Assembly: GCA_903906615.1 (NCBI GenBank)
Contig: CAIVKT010000047.1
Span: 1-12,657 of the forward strand
Source of the DNA: an uncultured Bacteroidota bacterium
GTDB taxonomy: Bacteria; Bacteroidota; Bacteroidia; Chitinophagales; Chitinophagaceae
Length of the DNA stretch: 12,657 nucleotides
Direction of reading: 5' to 3'
Position 1 is the stretch's first letter; every line of letters begins with the position of its first letter. Below, in pieces: positions 1 to 6,648 of the stretch. Under the pieces are notes generated by a model, which was given only the letters and a program-made list of their open reading frames with translations, ran no database searches and was not told the origin of the DNA. A program made the translations under genes and the position numbers.

Positions 1-25
1 CACATTTTATTATGAAATTACCTAT

Positions 26-33
26 TATATTTA
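26..33 (+). promoter_or_regulatory. possible -7 box for the thioredoxin gene
   Basis: The bases TATATTTA match the Bacteroidota -7 consensus TAnnTTTG at all but the last base and lie 18 bases before the ATG at 52. No convincing TTG element is visible about 20 bases upstream, and the window starts too close to judge. A short imperfect palindrome (AGGTT, three bases, AACCT, at 34-46) follows. Weak call. Confidence 0.2.
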
Positions 34-51
34 AGGTTAACAACCTCATTT

Positions 52-582
52 ATGCTAAGATCTTTCCTTTCAATAGTGGCTTTGTGCGGTATGTCTTGCG
101 CGTGGGCGCAAAAAGGCGCGCCGCGTAGTGCGTGGCTGCCTAAGAATGTTGATTCGATCTATAAAGGAACAGCCTTTGTACCCTTTGATGTGGTGACATT
201 GGAGGGCAGGCACATTACCAATGCAGATTGTAAAGGCAAAGTGGTGTTCCTGGACTTCTGGTTTGAGGGATGTAGCGGTTGCAGGGGCGACTTTGACAAA
301 CTAAATACCCTGTACGACAGCCTGAAAAATGACCCTTCGTATGTATTCCTGTCCGTAACGTTTGATGCGCCGGAAACAATACCTGCTTTCCTGAAACAAT
401 ACAACCTCCGTTATCCTGTAGCCACAACAATCGAACCTGCCATACGGGAAATGAATTACGACCAGGGTTTCCCCTCAAAAGCGATCATAGATAAGGAAGG
501 AAAAATAGCCTACATGGGCATGCAGTATTTTCCCGCATATGAACGCATACCCGGCATCATGCGTAGCTTAAAGAACCATTAA
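52..582 (+). CDS. secreted TlpA/ResA-like thioredoxin-fold protein
   Basis: This 176-residue protein looks like an exported thiol-disulfide oxidoreductase of the TlpA/ResA/AhpC-TSA group. An N-terminal signal peptide (hydrophobic 4-14, likely cleavage near AWA-Q at 17-20) points to the periplasm or outer face of the cell. The thioredoxin core has the strand VVFLDFWFEGC, with the active-site pair C74-S-G-C77, and a GFPS segment at 139-142 that supplies the cis-proline (P141), followed by the strand AIIDKEGKIAY. CSGC differs from the CPPC/CEPC common in TlpA and ResA, so redox properties may differ. An extra Cys at 60 is present. The 3' end stops six bases short of the converging aldo/keto reductase gene, with no room for a separate terminator. 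The fold is certain enough; the substrate (cytochrome c maturation or general disulfide reduction) is not shown by the sequence. Confidence 0.85.
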   Translation: MLRSFLSIVALCGMSCAWAQKGAPRSAWLPKNVDSIYKGTAFVPFDVVTLEGRHITNADCKGKVVFLDFWFEGCSGCRGDFDKLNTLYDSLKNDPSYVFLSVTFDAPETIPAFLKQYNLRYPVATTIEPAIREMNYDQGFPSKAIIDKEGKIAYMGMQYFPAYERIPGIMRSLKNH

Positions 583-588
583 TGACGA

Positions 589-1563
589 TCAGGGCTTTGT
601 CTGCATTATATCATCTATCTCCTTCAATATTTCAGGTGTCAATTTCGGGTATACCTCCAGCGCCTGTAGGTTTTCTATAAGCTGCTGCTCTTTGGTAGCG
701 CCAAGTATAGCCGTAGTTACGCGCGGGTTGCTGATGCACCAGGCTATGGATAATGTAGCCAGCGAAGTACCCAGCTCATCAGCCACTTTTTGCAGCTTCT
801 TTACCTTTTCGATCTTATCGGCCTGCATCATGCGGTCTTTCAGCCAGGTGTAGTTTTCGAGCGCCATCCTGGAACCTTCGGGGATGCCGTTATTGTACTT
901 GCCGGTAAGCAGGCCCGATGCCAGGGGGCTCCATATCGTTGTACCCATACCCGTGGCGCTGAAAACGGGCAGGTAATCTTTTTCAATCTTCGTACGCTCA
1001 AAGAGATTGTATTGCGGCTGCTCCACAGCAGGCCCCACAAGTCCCCGTTCTTTTGCCACCCGGTGCGCCTCCTGTATGTATGCGGCGTCCCACTCACTGG
1101 TACCCCAGTAGAGTATCTTGCCTTGCTGCAGCAGTATATTCATGGTCACTACTACCTCTTCTATAGGTGTTTCAGGATCATGGCGATGGCAATAGAAAAT
1201 ATCGAGATAGTCTGCCTGCAAACGGCTCAATGCTCCGTGGCAGGCCTCCATGATGTGCTTGCGGCTGAGGCCGTGCTGGTTGGGTTTGTTGTCCTTGCCA
1301 TGCAGGCCAAAGAATACTTTGCTGGAGATACAATAAGAAGTGCGGTCCCATTTCTTGCGGCCCAGTACACGGCCCATCAGTTCTTCCGATTTGCCGCCTT
1401 CATAGGCTTCGGCATTGTCGAAAAAGTTGATACCGTTGTCGTAAGCGAGGCCCATCAGGCGGTCCGAAGCACTATCGTCCACCTGTTTGGAGAAGGTTAC
1501 CCATGAGCCATACGAGAGCAGGCTGAGCTGCAAACCTGTGTTTCCCATTCTTCTGTATTCCAT
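589..1563 (-). CDS. aldo/keto reductase, Kv-beta-like (NADPH-dependent)
   Basis: A complete 324-residue TIM-barrel aldo/keto reductase. It opens with the typical YRRMGNTGLQLSLLSYG segment. The catalytic tetrad is visible: D49 and Y54 in FFDNAEAY, K82 in ISSKVFF, and H126 in FYCHRHD. WGTSEW, QPQYNLFER and WSPLASGLLTGKY are hallmarks of the potassium-channel-beta-subunit-like branch (AKR6/AKR14, with E. coli YghZ as a related bacterial enzyme). True Kv-beta subunits have Asn at the fourth tetrad position; this one has His, as catalytically active reductases do. The expected reaction is NADPH-linked reduction of an aldehyde or ketone in the cytoplasm. The gene starts 34 bases after the DUF1015 stop on the same strand, so it may be the last gene of the serC transcript. 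The physiological substrate is unknown. Confidence 0.9.
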   Translation of the reverse strand: MEYRRMGNTGLQLSLLSYGSWVTFSKQVDDSASDRLMGLAYDNGINFFDNAEAYEGGKSEELMGRVLGRKKWDRTSYCISSKVFFGLHGKDNKPNQHGLSRKHIMEACHGALSRLQADYLDIFYCHRHDPETPIEEVVVTMNILLQQGKILYWGTSEWDAAYIQEAHRVAKERGLVGPAVEQPQYNLFERTKIEKDYLPVFSATGMGTTIWSPLASGLLTGKYNNGIPEGSRMALENYTWLKDRMMQADKIEKVKKLQKVADELGTSLATLSIAWCISNPRVTTAILGATKEQQLIENLQALEVYPKLTPEILKEIDDIMQTKP

Positions 1564-1597
1564 AGTGCTGATGTTTTACGAGGTTGGATAATTTTTA

Positions 1598-2839
1598 TTA
1601 TATCATATACACTACCAACCCATCGCGCAGCTTGGGTTCAAACCAGGTGCTTTTTGGGGGCATTACGTTGCCGCTGTCGGCTATGTCGAAGAGCTGCTGT
1701 ATGCTTACGGGGTATAGCGAGAAGGCAACAGCTGCTTCTTTGTTCGTCACTTTTTTTTCGAGGGCAGCCATACCGCGTATGCCGCCCACAAAGTCTATGC
1801 GCTTATCTACACGAGGGTCTTTGATCTTTAATAATCTATCCAGCACATTGTCCTGCAGTATAGTTACATCCAGCACGCCTATTGGGTCCGTTGTATAGCT
1901 GCCTTCTTTGGCTATGAGCCTGTACCAGCCATCATCAAGGAACATACCAAATTCGTGTGGCTGCGTGGGTTTTACAGGCACTGTACCGGTGCGGGTAATG
2001 GTAAAATCTTTTTCAAGCGCCTGCACAAATTCCTGGTGTACCATACCATTGAGGTCTTTGGCCACGCGATTATAGTCCATGATCTTCAGCTGGCTGGCCG
2101 GGAAGATGCAGGTGATAAAGTAATTGAATGCTTCTTCACCACTCACCGAGTAGCCGTTCTCCCTGCGCTCGGCGCATACCTTGGCGGCAGATGCCGCGCG
2201 GTGATGCCCATCGGCAATATAAGTACACGGTACATCCTGCGAGAAGTAGCGGGTGATGCTGGCCACCTTGGCGTAATCATCGATCACCCACAGTATGTGC
2301 CTGATGCCGTCTGAAGCGGTAAAGTCATTCTCCGGCTGGTGTGCTTGCTTCCATTCACTGATCACGCGCTCCACGCTTTCGCAGTCGTTGTAAGCGAGGA
2401 ATACCACGCCCGTTTGCGCGCCGGTAGCAGATATGTGGTTGATGCGGTCCAGCTCTTTTTCCGGGCGGGTAAATTCGTGCTTCTTAATGATGCCGTTGTT
2501 GTAATCGTCTATAGACGAGCCGCAGATCAGGCCCGTCTGCGAGCGGCCATCCATCACCAGTTCATAGATGTAGTAGCAGGGTTCCTTGTCCTGCACCAGT
2601 ATGCCGTCTGCTATCATAGCATCCAGGTTTTCTTTAGCTTTGTCATACACCAGTTGGCTATGCACATCCACGTTCTCTGTGAGGTCTATCTCCGAGCGGG
2701 TAACGTGGTAGAAGTTGTACGGGTCTTTCCTGAATTCGCGCGCTTCGGCTACACTCACCACATCGTAGGGTAATGTTGCCACTGAAGCAGCTAATTCTTT
2801 GGTAGGGCGTAGGCCCTTGAACGGGGTTATTTTTGCCAT
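1598..2839 (-). CDS. DUF1015 family protein, putative ParB-fold kinase
   Basis: A full-length 413-residue member of the DUF1015 family: start FKGLRPTKE, then LPYDVVSVAEAR (residues 23-34) and YIADGHHRAA (207-216). The D210-G-H-H-R214 motif resembles the nucleotide-binding motif of ParB/sulfiredoxin-fold free-serine kinases (SerK, SbnI), and the early E32 region recalls their N-terminal ParB box. That similarity is my reading by eye, not a search result. The gene lies 174 bp downstream of serC in the same direction; many Bacteroidota keep DUF1015 together with serC and serA. A role in making or consuming O-phosphoserine is therefore a reasonable inference, but activity is not proven for this protein. 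The ATG at 2839 begins MAKITPFKGLRP, the normal start for the family. No signal peptide or membrane segment, so cytoplasmic. Confidence 0.85.
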   Translation of the reverse strand: MAKITPFKGLRPTKELAASVATLPYDVVSVAEAREFRKDPYNFYHVTRSEIDLTENVDVHSQLVYDKAKENLDAMIADGILVQDKEPCYYIYELVMDGRSQTGLICGSSIDDYNNGIIKKHEFTRPEKELDRINHISATGAQTGVVFLAYNDCESVERVISEWKQAHQPENDFTASDGIRHILWVIDDYAKVASITRYFSQDVPCTYIADGHHRAASAAKVCAERRENGYSVSGEEAFNYFITCIFPASQLKIMDYNRVAKDLNGMVHQEFVQALEKDFTITRTGTVPVKPTQPHEFGMFLDDGWYRLIAKEGSYTTDPIGVLDVTILQDNVLDRLLKIKDPRVDKRIDFVGGIRGMAALEKKVTNKEAAVAFSLYPVSIQQLFDIADSGNVMPPKSTWFEPKLRDGLVVYMI

Positions 2840-2922
2840 GTACTAGTTTGTATTTTACTGATCGCCCCCAGACTCTTACCGCACAAATTAAATGTTGTTG
2901 AACTGTAGTAGTTACGGTTAAT

Positions 2923-2983
2923 AAACATCCCCCATACCCCCCTTCGCCAACGCTCAAACCCACGCTTCAAGGGGGAATTTCCA
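2923..2983. repeat. C/G-rich palindromic intergenic element (REP-like)
   Basis: Between serC and the DUF1015 gene lies a stretch with strings of five and six C, a 24-base loop, and a string of five G. CCCCCTT at 2938-2944 pairs exactly with AAGGGGG at 2969-2975. The loop holds two ACGCT copies. The flanks (AAACATCCCCC on one side, GGGGGAATTTCC on the other) look like the short intergenic repeats scattered through many Bacteroidota genomes. Only one copy is present in this window, so its repeat nature is inferred from recall. It could also act as a transcript-processing or attenuating hairpin between serC and DUF1015. Confidence 0.45.
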
Positions 2984-3013
2984 TCGCGAGTATAAAAGGA
3001 TAGCGGGCTATAA

Positions 3014-4090
3014 TTAAACTGCCTGCGCCTCAAACTCGGCCATTACCGCTACCAGGCGCTCCACAGATGAAAGCTCTATGGCGTTGTATAAAGAAGCCCT
3101 GAAACCGCCAGCAAGTCTATGTCCCTTGATGCCGGTGATGTCGTTAGCCTCGCACAACTCCAGGAAAGCTTTTTCCTGCTTTGCATTAGTAGCGGTAAAG
3201 CATACATTCATGCGGCTGCGCTGTGTTTTGTCTTTCACATGCGGCACAAATACTTTGCTGCTATCCAGCGCATCGTACAGCAGCTTTGCTTTTGCTTTGT
3301 TTTCCTTCTCAATGGCGGCAATACCCTTTTCCTTGATCCACCTGAGCGTGAGCAGGGATACATACACACCAAACACATTGGCTGTGTTGAGTATGGAGTT
3401 TTCCTTTACCTGGGCCTTGTAGCTGAGCATAGGCGGCATATCAGCCTTGGCCTTATCCAGGAAGTCTTTACGGATAACGACCAGTGTGGTTCCCGCCGCG
3501 CCCAGGTTCTTCTGCGCTGCCGCATAGAACATAGCGTATTTGGAATAATCCCTTTTGCCGCTGAAAATATCGCTGCTCATATCAGCCACCAATGGCGCTG
3601 ATGAGTCGCCTATTGTTTGCCACTGCGTACCATAGATGGTATTGTTGGTAGTGAGGTGCAGGTAAGGAAGTGACGCAGGTATCTTCTTAGGCCATTCGGG
3701 CAGGTGGTTGTAGTTGCCTTCTTTTGAGGAAGCCAATACTTCCGCCTTGCCATAATGTGTGGCGTATTTCTGCGCCTCATCAGCCCAATGGCCTGTGTCG
3801 AGGTAGCCTGCGCCAACCTTGGCATCCAGGAAGTTCATGGGCAGCATACAGAACTGCAGTCGGCCTCCGCCCTGCATCCACACCACATCGTAGTCGCTGC
3901 CGATGCCGCATAACTGCTTCACCAGTGTCTTGCTCTCCTCCACGATGTCTAAAAATTCTTTGCTGCGGTGGGATAGTTCCAGGATAGATGACCCTGTGCT
4001 TCCGAATCTCTTCACGGCCTTTGAAGCCTCATGCAACACTTCGGCCGGCATCTCCGCCGGTCCGGCATTAAAATTGATCTGTCTTTTCAT
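3014..4090 (-). CDS. serC: phosphoserine aminotransferase
   Basis: A 358-residue PLP-dependent class V aminotransferase, close in length to E. coli SerC (about 360). It exchanges the amino group of glutamate with 3-phosphohydroxypyruvate to give O-phosphoserine and 2-oxoglutarate in serine synthesis, and may act on the 4-phosphoerythronate branch of PLP synthesis if that pathway is present. Visible motifs are FNAGPA (7-12), ELSHRSKEF (38-46), the phosphate-binding GGGR (74-77), ADMSSDIFS (169-177), and AAQKNLG with the PLP lysine K194, as in the E. coli AQKNIG motif. The ATG at 4090 lies inside the end of the upstream DUF502 gene (23-base overlap), so the two are almost certainly co-transcribed and may be translationally coupled. 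Downstream is the palindromic element and then the DUF1015 gene; serA, often next to serC in this phylum, is absent. Confidence 0.97.
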   Translation of the reverse strand: MKRQINFNAGPAEMPAEVLHEASKAVKRFGSTGSSILELSHRSKEFLDIVEESKTLVKQLCGIGSDYDVVWMQGGGRLQFCMLPMNFLDAKVGAGYLDTGHWADEAQKYATHYGKAEVLASSKEGNYNHLPEWPKKIPASLPYLHLTTNNTIYGTQWQTIGDSSAPLVADMSSDIFSGKRDYSKYAMFYAAAQKNLGAAGTTLVVIRKDFLDKAKADMPPMLSYKAQVKENSILNTANVFGVYVSLLTLRWIKEKGIAAIEKENKAKAKLLYDALDSSKVFVPHVKDKTQRSRMNVCFTATNAKQEKAFLELCEANDITGIKGHRLAGGFRASLYNAIELSSVERLVAVMAEFEAQAV

Positions 4091-4664
4091 GGTTTTGTTC
4101 GTCTTCTACAGTCGTGATACCGCCGCTTACAGCAAATTTCATTGCCTCGCCCGCGGTCATATCTTTTACCGGTTTTACATTTTTAGCATCGGTCACAATT
4201 ACCCATCCGGATATGGCATAAGCATGTGGCATGTATACAGCTACTTTATCGCGCATGCCAAAATGCCCCATATCCCGCTGGGTCATAAAACCAATGCGCC
4301 AAATTTCGGGGTTAATATTGACACATACCCACACAGGCTTGTTAAATCGCTTTTTGTCACCAACAAATGACTTAATAACATCACGAACAGAAGAATAAAT
4401 GTATTTCACCCCCGGTGTATGCTCCATGAGGTATGCAAATGAGTCGAACAGCCATTTGCCTATAAAGAAACGTGTGCCGAGATAACCTACTATGGTGACC
4501 ACCACAATAATGAGCAGGAACCCGACCCCACGCGGCACTACAGGCACCAGGTTATCAACCCCGGTAAATACAGAATACAACACATAGGCAGTAATGGCTA
4601 TAGGACTCAGCAGCAAGAGCCCTTGCAGGAATGACCTTAATAGTATAGCCGTTATGCGTCGCAT
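4068..4664 (-). CDS. DUF502 family membrane protein
   Basis: A 198-residue inner-membrane protein of the DUF502 family. Two hydrophobic segments near the N terminus (about 12-33 and 47-66) anchor it. The soluble part carries the family features TPGVKYIYSSVRDVIKSF, then VAVYMPHAYAISGWVIVT and the closing FAVSGG. The family has no settled function; membrane-stress or trafficking roles have been suggested for relatives, and nothing here decides it. The start MRRITAILLRSF is normal for the family. The ATG is only five bases from a TATATTTG -7 box, which implies a leaderless or nearly leaderless mRNA. It is the first gene of the leftward group and overlaps serC at its 3' end. Confidence 0.88.
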   Translation of the reverse strand: MRRITAILLRSFLQGLLLLSPIAITAYVLYSVFTGVDNLVPVVPRGVGFLLIIVVVTIVGYLGTRFFIGKWLFDSFAYLMEHTPGVKYIYSSVRDVIKSFVGDKKRFNKPVWVCVNINPEIWRIGFMTQRDMGHFGMRDKVAVYMPHAYAISGWVIVTDAKNVKPVKDMTAGEAMKFAVSGGITTVEDEQNHEKTDQF

Positions 4665-4669
4665 GGGCG

Positions 4670-4677
4670 CAAATATA
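4670..4677 (-). promoter_or_regulatory. -7 box of the DUF502-serC transcript
   Basis: Read on the minus strand the bases are TATATTTG, an exact match to the Bacteroidota TAnnTTTG element, ending five bases before the ATG at 4664. Transcription from it would begin at or next to the start codon. A TTG about 20 bases upstream is not present; the nearest is 10 bases away, inside the palindrome GCAATTGC (4687-4694). Confidence 0.45.
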
Positions 4678-4701
4678 CATAAAACAGCAATTGCAGCCGT
4701 A

Positions 4702-4725
4702 GAAAGCCTGAGGGTTTTGGCTTTC
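4702..4725. repeat. inverted repeat in the divergent promoter region, possible operator
   Basis: GAAAGCC (4702-4708) and GGCTTTC (4719-4725) form a perfect 7-base inverted repeat with a 10-base spacer. It sits where the -33 element of the rightward promoter should be, between two outward-facing -7 boxes. A dimeric regulator binding here could control the rightward gene or both directions. The arms are short enough that chance cannot be excluded. Confidence 0.35.
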
Positions 4726-4728
4726 CGC

Positions 4729-4736
4729 TATATTTG
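4729..4736 (+). promoter_or_regulatory. -7 box of the PagL-like gene
   Basis: TATATTTG, an exact TAnnTTTG match, ends 10 bases before the ATG at 4747. The predicted transcript start would leave a leader of only a few bases, or somewhat more if the ATG at 4756 is used. No TTG lies at the proper -33 distance; the inverted repeat at 4702-4725 occupies that place. Confidence 0.45.
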
Positions 4737-4746
4737 CCACCTGTTT

Positions 4747-5895
4747 ATGCGCAGTATGGTAAAGTTTGGTATTTGTAAGCAGTTGAGCATATTTGTTCTG
4801 CTGGCTTTACTATGCCCTTTTTGCTGTCCAGCGCAGCAAGCGCCATTTTCGGGTTTTGGTATTGAGGCCAATGAATTTGCCGGCAAAGTATTTAAGCACG
4901 AGCCGAAATTCACACTGCCCATACCCGCCCTTTCTACAGCCACCGATATCAACCTGGTGCTGCACACCTATGGCCTCAAGCCCTGGGAACAGCGCACCCA
5001 CTACCCCACTATAGGCTTTGCTTTCGTGTACATCAATTATGGCATGGATGCCGTGTATGGCAGGTGCTATGGTATGTACCCCAATATCACCCTGCCGGTC
5101 ATCAGCCGCCGCAACTGGGAGTGGACCATCAGGCTGGGCGAGGGATTGAGCTATGTGAGCAGAACGTTTCAGCGCACAGCACCCGTGGATACTATTAATG
5201 TAGCCATAGGCACACACATCAATGGCATCACCACCTTTATGACCGACCTGCGCTACCATGTAAGCGACCACTGGTATGTGCAGCTGGGCGCGGGCGCTAC
5301 CCATATCTCCGATGCCTCCTATGGCAAGCCCAACCTCGGCATTAATGTGGCCGGGGCGCATGTGGGTGTTCGGTACTTCCCCATTACTTCAAAGCCCGTG
5401 CGCATACACGATACGCTGCCACGCCTCAGTAACAGGTGGCTGGCAGAAGCCCGCCTGAGCATGGCCATGACCGCCCGCAATACCAATGGCGGGCCGCTAT
5501 ACCCCGTATATATAGCGAGCGTATATGCCAGCAGGCGGTGGCACAATACCTATAAGTATTTTGCGGGAGCCGACTATTACTACCACGAGGATATATATGC
5601 TTACCTGCGCAATACCGGGCTGGCTGCGGGGCATGAGGTGGCTAACTCGTACCAGGCAGCCGTATTTGCAGGCAATGAGTTCCTGCTGGGCAGGTTCGGC
5701 ATTGTACTGCAAATGGGTGCCTACCTGCACCAGACCTATATAAAACTGGACCCCGTTTATGAAAAAGTAGGCGGGCAATACTATATCGTGCAGAAGGAGC
5801 ATGGCCCTGCAAAAGAGCTTTTCCTTTCCGTATTCCTGAAAACGCACCAAACGGTGGCTGAACTGGCAGAATTTGGTGTGGGAGTAGGGTTTTAG
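4747..5895 (+). CDS. PagL-like outer-membrane protein (acyloxyacyl hydrolase family)
   Basis: An exported beta-barrel protein of 382 residues from this start. The frame is open further upstream, but the ATG at 4747 (or 4756) immediately precedes a signal peptide (hydrophobic LSIFVLLALLCPF, ending near CPAQQ) and follows the -7 box; an upstream start would run through the promoter and into the divergent gene. The central segment H186-I-S188-D-A-S-Y-G-K-P195-N196-L-G198 matches the lipid A 3-O-deacylase (PagL) pattern HxSNAxxxxPNxG, with catalytic His and Ser in place. The third PagL catalytic residue, Glu at His+14, is Asn (N200) here. Alternating aromatic/hydrophobic strands and a final Phe fit an outer-membrane barrel. 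At about twice PagL length, it matches the long Bacteroidota homologues as I recall them. Removal of an acyl chain from lipid A is the family expectation; activity is uncertain. Confidence 0.8.
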   Translation: MRSMVKFGICKQLSIFVLLALLCPFCCPAQQAPFSGFGIEANEFAGKVFKHEPKFTLPIPALSTATDINLVLHTYGLKPWEQRTHYPTIGFAFVYINYGMDAVYGRCYGMYPNITLPVISRRNWEWTIRLGEGLSYVSRTFQRTAPVDTINVAIGTHINGITTFMTDLRYHVSDHWYVQLGAGATHISDASYGKPNLGINVAGAHVGVRYFPITSKPVRIHDTLPRLSNRWLAEARLSMAMTARNTNGGPLYPVYIASVYASRRWHNTYKYFAGADYYYHEDIYAYLRNTGLAAGHEVANSYQAAVFAGNEFLLGRFGIVLQMGAYLHQTYIKLDPVYEKVGGQYYIVQKEHGPAKELFLSVFLKTHQTVAELAEFGVGVGF

Positions 5896-6067
5896 GCAAC
5901 AGCCCCTACCCTAAAGGGCGGCATTATTTATTCCCAAAGTCCGCCACGCCTGTTCTCAAAGGTGCGGGACACCTACCTGCACAATAGGGGTAAGCACGCT
6001 TTCGGTTGTCTATTCTTAAACAAGCAAGCTGAACTCGTTATCTTTATCATATCAAGCAACCTATCCT

Positions 6068-6643
6068 TTGGCTACACCCACGGCAGATATACCCTTGAGC
6101 GCTGCCGGTAATGCGGCGTTGTTCAAGTCGATTTTTAAGGACCATTTTAAGGGCCTGCATGGCTACGCCTGCTCTATAGTGAAGGATGAGGCCACCGCCG
6201 AAGAAATGGTGCAGAATGTGTTCCTGAAACTTTGGGAGCGCAAGGAGCAGATAGAGATACAGCAGTCGGCAACGGCGTACCTGTACCGGTCTGTCTATTA
6301 CGAATGCCTCAATTATCTAAAACATGCCAAAGTAAGATCGGCACACCAGGCGCGGGTAACCCATCATTTTAGTGAAGAGCAGCCCGCAGTGGATAATGCT
6401 GCCGTCAAAGAGCTGCAATTAAAGATACACGAGGCGCTGAAGGAACTGCCGGAGCAGTGCCGCACCGTCTTCCAGATGAGCAGGTACGAAGACCTGAAAT
6501 ATAAGAGCATTGCAGATAAACTGGGCATATCTGTAAAAACGGTGGAGAACCACATTGGCAAGGCTTTGCGCATATTGCGCACCAAGCTGGCTGATGTGTT
6601 GCCGCTGATATTGATCGCCGTGTTAATGAGTACGAAAAACTAA
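6068..6643 (+). CDS. ECF RNA polymerase sigma factor (Bacteroidota type)
   Basis: A sigma-70 family factor of 191 residues from a TTG start. Region 2 covers about residues 18-88 (FKSIFKDHF, then ATAEEMVQNVFLKLWERKE). Region 4 is about 120-174, with the helix-turn-helix YKSIADKLGISVKTVENHIGKA. A short hydrophobic tail (LPLILIAVLM) follows, as in the Bacteroides-expansion family of ECF sigma factors. In this frame a stop lies at 6017-6019 and no ATG or GTG occurs before region 2; the first in-frame ATG is codon 47, inside it. The start must be TTG at 6068, or less likely TTG at 6095 or 6119. It is followed after five bases by its anti-sigma factor, so the two form an operon. It would direct polymerase to a small regulon in response to an envelope signal; targets are not visible. 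Confidence 0.92.
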   Translation: MATPTADIPLSAAGNAALFKSIFKDHFKGLHGYACSIVKDEATAEEMVQNVFLKLWERKEQIEIQQSATAYLYRSVYYECLNYLKHAKVRSAHQARVTHHFSEEQPAVDNAAVKELQLKIHEALKELPEQCRTVFQMSRYEDLKYKSIADKLGISVKTVENHIGKALRILRTKLADVLPLILIAVLMSTKN

Positions 6644-6648
6644 GTGTT

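Noticed and set aside
790..1506. Long open frame on the plus strand, 238 codons
   Set aside because: It lies wholly antisense to the aldo/keto reductase, whose full set of family motifs is clear, and its product resembles nothing I recognise.
1955..2773. Two plus-strand open frames (1955-2314 and 2339-2773)
   Set aside because: They are antisense to the DUF1015 gene, with no signal peptide, motif or start context to support them.
4594..4746. N-terminal extension of the PagL-like gene by 51 codons
   Set aside because: It would place the signal peptide internally and run through both -7 boxes and into the divergent DUF502 gene.
5884..5918. Hairpins around the PagL-like stop codon (GTAGGG/CCCTAC and CCCT/AGGG)
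   Set aside because: Stems of four to six bases with no T-tract; not enough to call a terminator.
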